From UBA5336 sp038745855 (GTDB lineage Bacteria > Pseudomonadota > Alphaproteobacteria > Caulobacterales > Hyphomonadaceae), in the NCBI GenBank assembly GCA_038745855.1, contig JBCDLC010000006.1, positions 37,615 to 101,614 of the forward strand: a stretch of 64,000 bases of DNA, in the 5' to 3' direction. Shown here piece by piece: positions 9,662 to 18,389 of this stretch; the first letter of the stretch is position 1; every line of letters begins with the position of its first letter. Under the pieces are notes generated by a model. It was not told the DNA's origin. It did not search any database and saw only the letters and a program-made list of their open reading frames with translations. The position numbers and the translations under genes were made by a program.

Positions 9662-11626
9662 ATGGCCGATGGAGCATTCAACATGACGCAAACCGCAGTC
9701 TATCCCACCCCTTCCGAATTCGCGGAGAAAGCGAACCTGACGCCGGAAAAGTACGCCGAGATGTATGCAGCGTCGATTGCCGACCCTGAGGCGTTCTGGA
9801 GAGAGCAGGGCAAACGTTTGGATTGGTCCAAGCCCTACACTGTGATCAAGGATGTCAGCTGGGACAAGTCGGATCTGCACGTGCGCTGGTACAGTGATGG
9901 TGAACTCAATGTTTCGTATAATTGCATCGATCGGCATCTTGAGACACGTGGGGACAAGGTTGCGTTGATCTGGGAGGGCGACGATCCTGCGGATGACGCA
10001 AAGATCACGTACAAGCAGCTGCATTCGGCGGTCTGCCGGTTCTCCAATGTTCTGAAATCGATGGGCATTAAGAAGGGCGATCGCGTCACGATCTACATGC
10101 CGATGATACTGGAGGCGGCCTATGCGATGTTGGCGTGCGCGCGCATTGGGGCCGTTCACTCCATCGTCTTTGGCGGGTTTTCGCCCGAAGCGCTCGCTGG
10201 ACGGATTACCGACTGCGACAGCAGATTTGTGATCACCGCCGATGAGAGCATTCGTGGGGGGCGGACAGTTCCCCTTAAGGAGAATGTCGATAAGGCGTGC
10301 GAACTGGCAGGTGAGATGGTGGAGGGTGTGCTGGTTGTGCGCCGAACAGGCGAGACGGTTGCCATGAAGGAGGGGCGAGATGTCTGGCTGCATGATGTTG
10401 GCGCCAACATCAGTAGCGATTGTCCGCCTGAGCCCATGAATGCGGAGGATCCGCTGTTCATCCTTTATACATCAGGGTCAACAGGCAAACCGAAGGGGGT
10501 TTTGCACACCACGGGGGGATATCTTGTCTGGGCATCCATGACCCACGAATACGTCTTCGACCTCAAGGAAGACGATGTTTACTGGTGCACCGCCGATGTC
10601 GGCTGGGTGACCGGTCACTCCTACATCGTGTACGGACCGCTCGCGAACGGCGCTACGAGCATGATGTTCGAAGGGGTGCCAACCTATCCCGATGCAAGCC
10701 GTTTCTGGCAGGCCTGTGACAAGCACGGCGTGACAATCTTCTACACGGCCCCCACCGCAATCCGTGCGCTGATGCGCGAGGGAGAAGGGCCTGTGAAGTC
10801 GACGCAGCGTAGTACGCTTCGGCTGCTTGGATCTGTCGGAGAGCCGATCAATCCGGAGGCATGGGAATGGTATTATCACACGGTTGGTGAGGGCCGGTGT
10901 CCGATCGTGGATACCTATTGGCAGACCGAAACGGGGGCCTGCATGATGGTGCCTCTACCAGGTGCGACAGACCAGAAACCAGGTGCTGCGTCCCATCCAT
11001 TTTTCGGCATCGAACCTCGACTTGTCGACGCCGAGGGCGCCGAATTACCAGGCGCGACCGAAGGTAACCTGATCATTACGGGCAGTTGGCCAGGCCAGAT
11101 GCGGACCGTCTATGGCGACCATCAGCGTTTCATCGATACCTACTTTTCGACGTATCCCGGCTACTACTTCACAGGCGACGGATGTCGCCGGGATGAGGAC
11201 GGTTTCTACTGGATTACCGGCAGGGTCGATGACGTCATCAACGTCTCGGGTCACCGTATGGGAACGGCAGAAGTTGAAAGCGCGCTTGTCGCCCACGATG
11301 CCGTCGCTGAGGCTGCCGTGGTCGGATACCCGCATGATATCAAGGGGCAAGGCATTTACGCCTATGTGACGCCAGTAGCGGGCAAGGAAGCAGATGACGC
11401 GCTGAGAAAAGCGTTGATTCAGCATGTGAGAACTGAAATCGGGCCGATCGCCAGTCCTGATCTGATCCAGTTCGCGTCGGGTCTTCCCAAGACGCGCTCA
11501 GGAAAGATCATGCGGCGGATCCTTAGAAAGATCGCCGAGAATAGCTTCGACAATCTCGGTGACACATCCACACTCGCTGAGCCGGAGGTCGTGGCCGACC
11601 TCATCGAAAATCGGCGAAATCGCTAG
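9662..11626 (+). CDS. acs: Acetyl-CoA synthetase (AMP-forming)
   Basis: Activates acetate to acetyl-CoA through acetyl-AMP. The 654-residue protein has the ATP-binding motif YTSGSTGKPKGV, DTYWQTETG, YFTGDGCRRDEDG and the C-terminal SGKIMRRILRK, whose Lys (K615) is the residue acetylated in this family to switch the enzyme off. The ATG at 9662 lies 11 nt after GGAGGAA; M8 at 9683 is an alternative. It follows the porin gene by 17 nt and is likely cotranscribed with it under CrbSR control. Confidence 0.97.
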   Translation: MADGAFNMTQTAVYPTPSEFAEKANLTPEKYAEMYAASIADPEAFWREQGKRLDWSKPYTVIKDVSWDKSDLHVRWYSDGELNVSYNCIDRHLETRGDKVALIWEGDDPADDAKITYKQLHSAVCRFSNVLKSMGIKKGDRVTIYMPMILEAAYAMLACARIGAVHSIVFGGFSPEALAGRITDCDSRFVITADESIRGGRTVPLKENVDKACELAGEMVEGVLVVRRTGETVAMKEGRDVWLHDVGANISSDCPPEPMNAEDPLFILYTSGSTGKPKGVLHTTGGYLVWASMTHEYVFDLKEDDVYWCTADVGWVTGHSYIVYGPLANGATSMMFEGVPTYPDASRFWQACDKHGVTIFYTAPTAIRALMREGEGPVKSTQRSTLRLLGSVGEPINPEAWEWYYHTVGEGRCPIVDTYWQTETGACMMVPLPGATDQKPGAASHPFFGIEPRLVDAEGAELPGATEGNLIITGSWPGQMRTVYGDHQRFIDTYFSTYPGYYFTGDGCRRDEDGFYWITGRVDDVINVSGHRMGTAEVESALVAHDAVAEAAVVGYPHDIKGQGIYAYVTPVAGKEADDALRKALIQHVRTEIGPIASPDLIQFASGLPKTRSGKIMRRILRKIAENSFDNLGDTSTLAEPEVVADLIENRRNR

Positions 11627-11697
11627 GACACCCCGCTTCATAGCCCGCCGCAGGTAGGGAAAGACCAGCGCCGCCGTCGCCGGTTTCCAAGGCAATC

Positions 11698-11728
11698 AAA
11701 AGCCGCTGTGTTGATCGCAGCGGTTTTT
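11698..11728 (+). terminator. Rho-independent terminator after acs
   Basis: CCGCTG at 11703-11708 pairs with CAGCGG at 11718-11723, extended by A/T pairs and followed by TTTTT. The flanking A-run means it may also act on the minus strand, for the small gene read from the other side. Confidence 0.85.
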
Positions 11729-11766
11729 CGTTTTCCGGTGCCCTTGTGTTTACAGGAAGAGACCGC

Positions 11767-11991
11767 TCAGCTGTTTGACCACCACATGAAGAGGGGAACC
11801 CAGATCAGCGATGTGGTAATCAAACCCTTCACAGTCTGATACGTAATCCACGCCCAGAACAATTCCTTCCGGCGTGCTTTCAGGGCCCTGATCCATTCAA
11901 GCGGCTCAAAGTGAAGTGCGGGTTTCACAGCCGGTACAGTTCTTGTTGTCGAGGAGTTTGAAACGGGCTCTAGGAGTGCAGTCTGGTTCAT
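11767..11991 (-). CDS. Small Trp-rich membrane protein downstream of the cco operon
   Basis: A 74-residue protein with a polar N-terminus and one C-terminal hydrophobic helix (TTSLIWVPLFMWW). The middle (PLEWIRALKARRKELFWAWITYQ) is amphipathic and basic. The ATG at 11991 is preceded by AAGGGG with 7-nt spacing, better than the longer start at 12036. It follows ccoS by 125 nt on the same strand, so it may be a late member of the cbb3 operon. No named family is recognised. Confidence 0.6.
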   Translation of the reverse strand: MNQTALLEPVSNSSTTRTVPAVKPALHFEPLEWIRALKARRKELFWAWITYQTVKGLITTSLIWVPLFMWWSNS

Positions 11992-12116
11992 GTGTTGGCC
12001 CCTTGTGTCTTCGTTCCGATCAATCCTTGAGGTCATGCAGATTGGCGAAGTACCGCTCGTTCCCGTATCCGGGAAAGTACCTAACTGCCCCTATGCCTCG
12101 TTTACCCGGCTCCGCC

Positions 12117-12275
12117 TCATGGGAGAGGACAGTCATCATCCACATCGACAAGGATACGATGGGCGGCGCCGTCTGGGTCATCATACTGACCCGATTTCAC
12201 CGACCAGACAAAACCAAGCAGGCCGAGTGCACCGAGTGCCAAAGCCACAGGTATGAGAAATGCGATAGTCTCCAT
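12117..12275 (-). CDS. ccoS: cbb3 oxidase assembly protein CcoS
   Basis: A 52-residue protein. It has one transmembrane helix (METIAFLIPVALALGALGLL) followed by the family signature FVWSVKSGQYDDPDGAAHRI. CcoS is needed to insert haem and copper cofactors into the cbb3 oxidase. Its ATG shares one base with the ccoI stop (TGATG), the usual ccoI-ccoS coupling. The acidic tail (VDVDDD) is also typical. Confidence 0.93.
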   Translation of the reverse strand: METIAFLIPVALALGALGLLGFVWSVKSGQYDDPDGAAHRILVDVDDDCPLP

Positions 12276-14551
12276 CAGGCGACCGCGCCTGTGGCATGGT
12301 CGACCATAGCGCTTTCGTTGTTCCGATTACTTTTCGGCGCTCGGCCGGTCTGCATGCGCAGAGCGTTCAATGTCACGATGAGAGACGAGGCAGACATTGC
12401 GATGGCGGCGATCAAAGGCGTGACGTGTCCTGTCACAGCGATAGGAACCGCAATGAAATTGTAGGCTGCGGCGAGGCCAAAGTTCTGTAGCGTTATGTGT
12501 TTCGCCGCCGCCGCCACATGCAGCGTATGTGGCACGGTCGACAATCCGCCTGAGTAGACTGCATCCGCTGAAGCCTGGCTGACATCTATGGCGCCACCGG
12601 GAGCCAGTGCCGCATGGGCCAGTGACAAGGCAGCGGCGTCATTGAGCCCATCGCCCACCATCAACACTTTGCGGCCTTCGGCGGCGAGGTCTTCGAGACG
12701 GGCAGCTTTGTCCTGCGGGCTCGCTGCGCTTTTCCAACGCTCAATGCCAAGGCGTCTCGCCATGGAGAACACGGCATCCTCCTTGTCGCCCGACAGGATT
12801 TCGATGCCGAGCCCCCGTGCCTGAAGCTTTCCAATTGCCCGGTGTGCATCGACGTGCACAGCGTCTTCAAAGATGAAAGGGATCGCCGGTCCGTCCCCCT
12901 GGCGGTACCAAAGCGCCGGGCCGGAATGTTGCGTTTCCGCGTCGCTACCGACCCAGCTTGCCGACCCAAGCCTGTGCTCCACACCGGCTATCGACGCTCG
13001 TAGGCCTGAACCAGGTTCCTCGGTGACATTTTTCGCGAGGATACCAGGACCGGCTGCAGACACCAGTGCGCGTGATAGGGGGTGCCGGCTTGCCCGGGCG
13101 AGTTGCGCTGCTGACATCAGAGCGCCTTCCGCTTCCTTTGTTGGGCACCAACGAGGGACACCGATTGTGAGCGTCCCTGTCTTGTCGAAGACCACGTAAT
13201 CAATTTCGGAAATCCGTTCGAGGGCATCGCCGGATTTCAGGAATGTACCAGCGCGGAAAAGATTACCAGCGGCCACCATCTGTGCGACGGGCGCTGCCAG
13301 GGCCAAGGCGCAAGGACACGTGATGATCAGCGTGGATGCGGCGATCATGGTGGCTTCTCGAACGCCGGCGCCGAGGAGCAACCACCCGGCGAAGGCGAGG
13401 AATGCCGTGGTATGAACGAAGGGGACGTAGAGGGAGACCGCGCGATCAGCGATCCTTCGGTATGTTGAGCGGCGTTGCTCACCCGATTCAAGCAAAGCTG
13501 AGATGTCGGCGAGGAGAGAATCGTCGGCAGTGGAAAGGGCTTTGCCCTCGAGGGGGTCGCCCAAGTTGACTGAACCGGAGTAGATTTTCGTTCCCTTGGC
13601 GGCATAATTCGGCAAGCTCTCACCAGTGACCAAGCTCTCGTCCACTTCCGAACCGCCCCCGGTCACTTCGATGTCGATGACGACCTGCTCACCTTGCGCG
13701 ACGAGAATTCTGTCGCCAGGCTCGATTTCATCGCTGCGGACGGCTTCGACCCTGTCTCCGGTGATCCGAGTAACAGGACGGTTTCGTATTGCTGCAAGTT
13801 CGTGTGCAGCTGCAAAAGCTCGGCGCCGGAGCCGAGCGTCGAGAAACCGGCCGATCAGGAGGAAGAACAGAAGCATCACGCAGGCATCAAAATACGCGTG
13901 GGTGCCGCCGTGTACTGTTTCCCAAATACTCACACCGAACGCGAGCAAGATCGCCAGCGAGATCGGCACGTCCATATTGACCGATCGATGCTTAAGCGCG
14001 CCCAAAGCGCTCGCAAAGAAGTGCTGTCCTGAGAACAAAACGACCGGCAGCGCGATCAATCCCGAAAGGGCGTGGAAGGTAGTGCGTGTCTGCTCTCCCA
14101 TTTCAGTCTGACCGCCCCAGACGGAGACCGACAGGAGCATTATGTTCGCCGTCGCGAAACCAGCGACCCCCATGGCGACCAATAGCTTACGCTCTTCCTT
14201 CTTATGCTCGCTTTCGGCGGTATCAGTGGATCGAGCGGTGACGCCATAACCCAACCCGGCCACGGTTGCCGCAACGCCGTTGGCAGAAAGAGATGCATTG
14301 CCTGTTACGCTGAGAGTCCCATTGGACAGGTTGACCCGAACCGCTGTGACGCCCTCCAGCGCTCTGACTGCGGTTTCAATCTTCGCAATACAGCCGCCAC
14401 ACTTGGCGCCGCGTATGGAAAGGTCGAGCTTATGCAAACCGTCCTTCACCCTCACGAAGGCGCTCAGGTCAGCGCTGTGCGCCGAGCGCGTTGGCGGGGC
14501 AAGTCCTGCAGGACATCCCGTTTCGGGCATATCGGCTGGAACGTCAGTCAT
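12275..14551 (-). CDS. ccoI: Copper-translocating P1B-type ATPase CcoI (FixI)
   Basis: A 758-residue inner-membrane ATPase that exports Cu for assembly of the cbb3 oxidase. It has an N-terminal metal-binding domain with C51-G-G-C54, the transmembrane CPC motif (C412, C414), the phosphorylated aspartate D456 in DKTGTLT, and GDGLNDAAAL near the C-terminus. The ATG overlaps the ccoH stop by 4 nt and the stop overlaps ccoS by 1 nt. The extra N-terminal Cys (TGCPAG) resembles the Cys-rich leader seen in FixI-type pumps. Confidence 0.95.
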   Translation of the reverse strand: MTDVPADMPETGCPAGLAPPTRSAHSADLSAFVRVKDGLHKLDLSIRGAKCGGCIAKIETAVRALEGVTAVRVNLSNGTLSVTGNASLSANGVAATVAGLGYGVTARSTDTAESEHKKEERKLLVAMGVAGFATANIMLLSVSVWGGQTEMGEQTRTTFHALSGLIALPVVLFSGQHFFASALGALKHRSVNMDVPISLAILLAFGVSIWETVHGGTHAYFDACVMLLFFLLIGRFLDARLRRRAFAAAHELAAIRNRPVTRITGDRVEAVRSDEIEPGDRILVAQGEQVVIDIEVTGGGSEVDESLVTGESLPNYAAKGTKIYSGSVNLGDPLEGKALSTADDSLLADISALLESGEQRRSTYRRIADRAVSLYVPFVHTTAFLAFAGWLLLGAGVREATMIAASTLIITCPCALALAAPVAQMVAAGNLFRAGTFLKSGDALERISEIDYVVFDKTGTLTIGVPRWCPTKEAEGALMSAAQLARASRHPLSRALVSAAGPGILAKNVTEEPGSGLRASIAGVEHRLGSASWVGSDAETQHSGPALWYRQGDGPAIPFIFEDAVHVDAHRAIGKLQARGLGIEILSGDKEDAVFSMARRLGIERWKSAASPQDKAARLEDLAAEGRKVLMVGDGLNDAAALSLAHAALAPGGAIDVSQASADAVYSGGLSTVPHTLHVAAAAKHITLQNFGLAAAYNFIAVPIAVTGHVTPLIAAIAMSASSLIVTLNALRMQTGRAPKSNRNNESAMVDHATGAVA

Positions 14552-15036
14552 CGAATGCTAACCTGCTTCCTGGCGACGAATTCAGGCCATTCATCGCCCG
14601 GTGCAAAGACCGACGCAATCGCTTCCCACTCACCCGGCGCAAGATGATCCAGCGCGGCTTCATACTCCCCTGCCACTTTTGGCGTGAGAACCACGACGGT
14701 ATCGTCAGCGGTTGTCGCGAGGCGACGCAGTGTCACTTCAACGCGCCTCCAGCCGACAGGGGCTCCGGAATGATCTGAAAGACGGAACACAAGTACAGAG
14801 CCGCGGACGCCAATCTCAGCCGACCAATCGAGTTCGGCCTGGCTGGCGCGCGCTTCGAGCACGGAATTGTAGTTGAGCCCCTGAACGTAGGATTTCGGAA
14901 TGTCTTCCCCGGGGAATGATACAATGGCGTGGTACAGGAAGACCCCATTCACTGCGAACATGAGACCGAAGAAGCTGAGTAGCCAAGCGAGGGCATGCCA
15001 GGCGGTAAAAGGGGGTGAGGAGGGTGTTTCGTTCAT
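14548..15036 (-). CDS. ccoH: FixH/CcoH family cbb3 assembly protein
   Basis: A 162-residue protein with one N-terminal transmembrane helix (about residues 11-35, ending MFAVNGVFLYHAIVSF) and a periplasmic beta-rich domain. The SYVQGLNYNSVLEARASQ segment is the FixH signature. It helps assemble or stabilise the cbb3 oxidase. It overlaps ccoG by 1 nt and ccoI by 4 nt, the standard GHIS order. Confidence 0.93.
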   Translation of the reverse strand: MNETPSSPPFTAWHALAWLLSFFGLMFAVNGVFLYHAIVSFPGEDIPKSYVQGLNYNSVLEARASQAELDWSAEIGVRGSVLVFRLSDHSGAPVGWRRVEVTLRRLATTADDTVVVLTPKVAGEYEAALDHLAPGEWEAIASVFAPGDEWPEFVARKQVSIR

Positions 15037-16541
15037 TACTTTGGCGTCCTGAAAGGCGTTCGATTGATTATGGTTTCACCGCTGCTTTCATCGGTGAGTG
15101 TGAAGATGACATGGGTTTGAGCCACACCTTTAGGCATCGTTACCAGCACGCGGTATCGGTCTACGCCGTGCGCTGCGACAGGCAAGCGCGCCATCGTTCC
15201 CATTTCTGTTTCCAGACCAATGATCTCGAAAAACGTGTTCTCGGATGCACCAAGGGTCACCCGCATCGTTCGCGGTTCGCTGGCCTTGTTTACGAGTTTG
15301 AGCGTGTAGCCGTTGCGGACATCGCCATTCGACAGCTGGACAAACGAGGGTGAGCGATCCTTGATGATGTTGATCTCAAATGTTGCTTTGGTCGAAAGAC
15401 CAAAAAGTATAAGCGCACCAATGGCAGTCATCAGGACGGCGTATAAAACGGTTCGTGTGCGGATCAGTCGGTATTCGGGAGGTTTCCCCCCGGCCGCCCT
15501 TGCAGCAACAGCGGCATCGGTATCGTAGGCAATCAGCCCCTGGGGACGATCGATAGAAGCCATCATCTGGTTGCAGGCATCAATGCAGAGAGCGCAATGG
15601 ATACACTCCAACTGAGGGCCATTGCGGATATCGATACCAACCGGGCAAACCTGCACGCACTGTTTGCAGTCGATGCAGTCACCGCGGACAGTCCATGATT
15701 GACTTTTACGCTTTGGGCCGCGCGGTTCCCCGCGGTCGTAGCGATAGGTGACATTCAGGGCGTGCTCGTCGGTCAGCGCAGCCTGGATACGTGGCCATGG
15801 ACACATGTATGTACAGACCTGCTCACGCATGGTCCCGGCAAGGAAGTAGGTGGTCAAGGTCAGGATGCCGGCAAACCAGTATGCGGTGAGTGGGGCTTCG
15901 CCGGTGAACCAGCCCCGCGCAATCGTGGGCGCGTCGTGCCAATAGAAAATGAAGGCCCCGCCGGTCCAGAAAGCGACAATGAGCCAGACCGTGTGCTTGC
16001 CGGCTTTTCGCAGTGCCTTGTTGGCGGTCCATCTCGCTTTGTCGAGCCGCATCCGCGCTGCACGGTCGCCCTCGAATGTGCGCTCGATCCAGATGTAGAG
16101 ATCTGTCCAAACTGTTTGGGGGCAGGCATATCCACACCAGACCCGGCCGAGTAAAGCGGTCACGAAAAACAGTGCGAGCGCACTCAGGATCATCAGCCCG
16201 GCGAGGTAGTAGGCATCTTGGGGCCAGATTTCGATCCAGAAGAAATAGAATTTCTCTCCGGCAAAATCCGCGAGAACGGCCTGATTAGGAATCCCCTCAC
16301 CGCGATCCCATCGAATCCAAGGAATGAGGTAGTAGATCGAAAGCGAAACGGCCATCACGATCCATTTGACTGTTCGGAACGGCCCATGGGCGAGCTTTGG
16401 ATAAATCTGCTCGCGCTTTGCATAAAGGTTAGGGGGCGGTGTCGATGGCCCTTCCTGGGCACACGCCGGTTCACTCGCTGGCCGTGAAAATGCCGGCGGT
16501 TTCGATTCGACCAGATTCAATAGGGTGGTCGATGTCGCCAT
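15036..16541 (-). CDS. ccoG: Polyferredoxin-type cbb3 accessory protein CcoG (FixG)
   Basis: A 501-residue membrane iron-sulfur protein that reduces copper during cbb3 assembly. It has several transmembrane helices, the GRVWCGYACPQTVWTD and YMCPWPRIQ motifs in the membrane part, and two 4Fe-4S sets in CIDCKQCVQVCP and CIHCALCIDAC. The C-terminal third is an immunoglobulin-like FixG domain. It follows ccoP by 8 nt in the operon. Confidence 0.95.
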   Translation of the reverse strand: MATSTTLLNLVESKPPAFSRPASEPACAQEGPSTPPPNLYAKREQIYPKLAHGPFRTVKWIVMAVSLSIYYLIPWIRWDRGEGIPNQAVLADFAGEKFYFFWIEIWPQDAYYLAGLMILSALALFFVTALLGRVWCGYACPQTVWTDLYIWIERTFEGDRAARMRLDKARWTANKALRKAGKHTVWLIVAFWTGGAFIFYWHDAPTIARGWFTGEAPLTAYWFAGILTLTTYFLAGTMREQVCTYMCPWPRIQAALTDEHALNVTYRYDRGEPRGPKRKSQSWTVRGDCIDCKQCVQVCPVGIDIRNGPQLECIHCALCIDACNQMMASIDRPQGLIAYDTDAAVAARAAGGKPPEYRLIRTRTVLYAVLMTAIGALILFGLSTKATFEINIIKDRSPSFVQLSNGDVRNGYTLKLVNKASEPRTMRVTLGASENTFFEIIGLETEMGTMARLPVAAHGVDRYRVLVTMPKGVAQTHVIFTLTDESSGETIINRTPFRTPK

Positions 16542-16549
16542 ACTGGCAC

Positions 16550-17443
16550 CTACTCGCCGCCACCGAGCGAATGGACATAGACAGAAACAGCCTTGATCGT
16601 GGCTTCATCGAGTCGGCCAGCCCACGCAGGCATATGGGCGTTCCTGGCCGTGTGGATGGAGGCGTAGATATCGCTCGGTTCGCCACCGAAGAGCCATTCG
16701 CTGTCGGTCAGGTTCGGTGCACCCTGTATTGGATCACCCCTGCCATCTGCGCCGTGGCAAGAGCCGCAGTGCTGGGCAAACGTTTGAGCTCCGCGGGCGA
16801 CGGCACTGGCTTCGCTTGGCCTGCCTGAGATGTCGAGCAAGTGGGCGACCAGGTCATCGATCTGGTCGTTTGTGAGAATGCCATCCCGCCCGAAATTCGG
16901 CATGAGAGAGAAACGGGTGTCCAGATTGTCTTCGTGGCGAATGCCATTCTGAATCGTGGCCTGAATGCCGTCCAGCGTGCCACTCCACAGCCAAATATCA
17001 TCTGCAAGGGATGGGTATCCCTTTGCGCCGCGACCACCCGCGCCATGACAGGTGGCGCGATTATCGCCGAATACACTTTCCCCCATGGCGAGGGCAAATT
17101 GCTGGAGGCTGCGGTCGGTGCGAATTTCCTCGAGGCTCGCGTCGAGAAGCGCTGTGGACATGCCCTGACGCTCGCGATCCAACTCGGCCATGGCCGCGGC
17201 AACTTCTGTCCGGTCCGAGTGGTTCCGGATGCCGGTCGTGTTGGATTGCTCGGTGAATGGCAGTCCTGGGATGGCTGGCATCAAGAACATGTAACCTATG
17301 GCCCAGACGATGGTCACATACCAGATGTTCAGCCACCACCGCGGCAGCGGATTATTGAGTTCTGTTATGCCATCCCAGCTGTGACCGGTCGTCTCGACCT
17401 GAGTTACGGGATCGACGGTTTTTTCATGGGGGATATCGGTCAT
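16550..17443 (-). CDS. ccoP: cbb3 oxidase dihaem subunit CcoP with an altered first haem motif
   Basis: A 297-residue membrane-anchored cytochrome c subunit passing electrons to CcoO/CcoN. One N-terminal helix (about residues 36-58) is followed by two cytochrome c domains. The second haem site is normal: C226-G-S-C229-H230 with candidate ligand M271. The first reads R129-A-T-C132-H133, so the first cysteine of CXXCH is arginine; codon CGC at 17059-17057 differs by one base from TGC. The remaining elements of that domain are intact, including the probable Met ligand in SLMPNFG (M181). It overlaps ccoQ by 4 nt. A sequencing or assembly error must be excluded. Confidence 0.93.
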   Translation of the reverse strand: MTDIPHEKTVDPVTQVETTGHSWDGITELNNPLPRWWLNIWYVTIVWAIGYMFLMPAIPGLPFTEQSNTTGIRNHSDRTEVAAAMAELDRERQGMSTALLDASLEEIRTDRSLQQFALAMGESVFGDNRATCHGAGGRGAKGYPSLADDIWLWSGTLDGIQATIQNGIRHEDNLDTRFSLMPNFGRDGILTNDQIDDLVAHLLDISGRPSEASAVARGAQTFAQHCGSCHGADGRGDPIQGAPNLTDSEWLFGGEPSDIYASIHTARNAHMPAWAGRLDEATIKAVSVYVHSLGGGE

Positions 17444-17598
17444 CGGTCTGGTCCCCCGTCATCGAGCGGTGCACGCGCCGCCTGGTCGAATGTCGCCTTG
17501 TTCTTTGGCCACAGCGCATACAGAAGCGCTCCTGCGAACATCAGAACGAAGTAAACGAGACCACCGGTCTGGGCGAAACTGGCAAGAATTTCATACAT
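17440..17598 (-). CDS. ccoQ: cbb3 oxidase small subunit CcoQ (FixQ)
   Basis: A 52-residue protein with a single transmembrane helix (GLVYFVLMFAGALLYALWPK) and a short polar tail typical of CcoQ. It stabilises the oxidase core. Its stop overlaps the ccoP start in an ATGA, and it lies between ccoO and ccoP, the standard position. Confidence 0.92.
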   Translation of the reverse strand: MYEILASFAQTGGLVYFVLMFAGALLYALWPKNKATFDQAARAPLDDGGPDR

Positions 17599-17608
17599 GA
17601 CTGGGTCC

Positions 17609-18379
17609 CTATCGCCTGTTGCTCAGGTCGTCGGCTTCGTAGGTGGAGAAATCCACCAGCGTACCGGTCATTTGCAGGTAGGCCACCAACGCATCCATCT
17701 CGGTGATCCGCTTGGGATCACCATCGAAGTCGCGGGCCTCGATCGTCTCCTCACGGCCAGATGCCTCTGTGTAACTGGTTATCAGCCCATCGATGTGGTC
17801 ATAGCCGCGTTCATTGGGGTCGGCCTGCGCGACGAGATGGCCGCGCGCATTCTCGATCATCTCATCGGTATACGGAACGCCGACCAAACGCTCTGTCCGT
17901 AGACGGTCTTCTATATTGCCGAACCGCAAGGTCTTTTCTGCGAGGAACGCGTAGGGCGGCATAATGGACTCTGGCACGAGCGCCCTCGGGTCCTTCAGAT
18001 GCTCAACCTGCCATTCGGCTGAATATTTGCCGCCAACCCGTGCGAGGTCCGGACCGGTTCGCTTTGAACCCCATTGGAATGGGTGATCGTACATGCTTTC
18101 GGCTGCGAGAGAGTAGTGGCCATACCGCTCGATTTCATCTCGCAACGGCCTGACCATCTGGGAATGGCAGACATAGCAGCCCTCGCGAATGTAGATGTCA
18201 CGACCGGCAAGCTCGAGCGGTGTGTAAGGGCGCATGCCCTCAACGCGCTCGATGGTGTTGTCCATGTACATGAGCGGTGCCAGCTGAATAATACCGCCAA
18301 TGGAGACAACGATCAGTATACCAATGGTCAGAAGCAACGAATGACGTTCAAAAACGTCGTGATGATCGAGCACAGTCAT
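17609..18379 (-). CDS. ccoO: cbb3 oxidase monohaem subunit CcoO (FixO)
   Basis: A 256-residue cytochrome c subunit with an N-terminal anchor helix (SLLLTIGILIVVSIGGI). The haem site is C-Y-V-C-H followed by SQMVRPLRDEIERYG, a CcoO hallmark. The ATG at 18379 is preceded by GGGAGA; an in-frame extension to 18463 overlaps ccoN and is rejected. It lies 10 nt after ccoN. Confidence 0.95.
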   Translation of the reverse strand: MTVLDHHDVFERHSLLLTIGILIVVSIGGIIQLAPLMYMDNTIERVEGMRPYTPLELAGRDIYIREGCYVCHSQMVRPLRDEIERYGHYSLAAESMYDHPFQWGSKRTGPDLARVGGKYSAEWQVEHLKDPRALVPESIMPPYAFLAEKTLRFGNIEDRLRTERLVGVPYTDEMIENARGHLVAQADPNERGYDHIDGLITSYTEASGREETIEARDFDGDPKRITEMDALVAYLQMTGTLVDFSTYEADDLSNRR

Positions 18380-18389
18380 TGCAGTCTCC

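Noticed and set aside
17609..17611. Possible frameshift in the cco operon
   Set aside because: All eight cco genes are intact in length and frame; only the single CcoP codon is odd.
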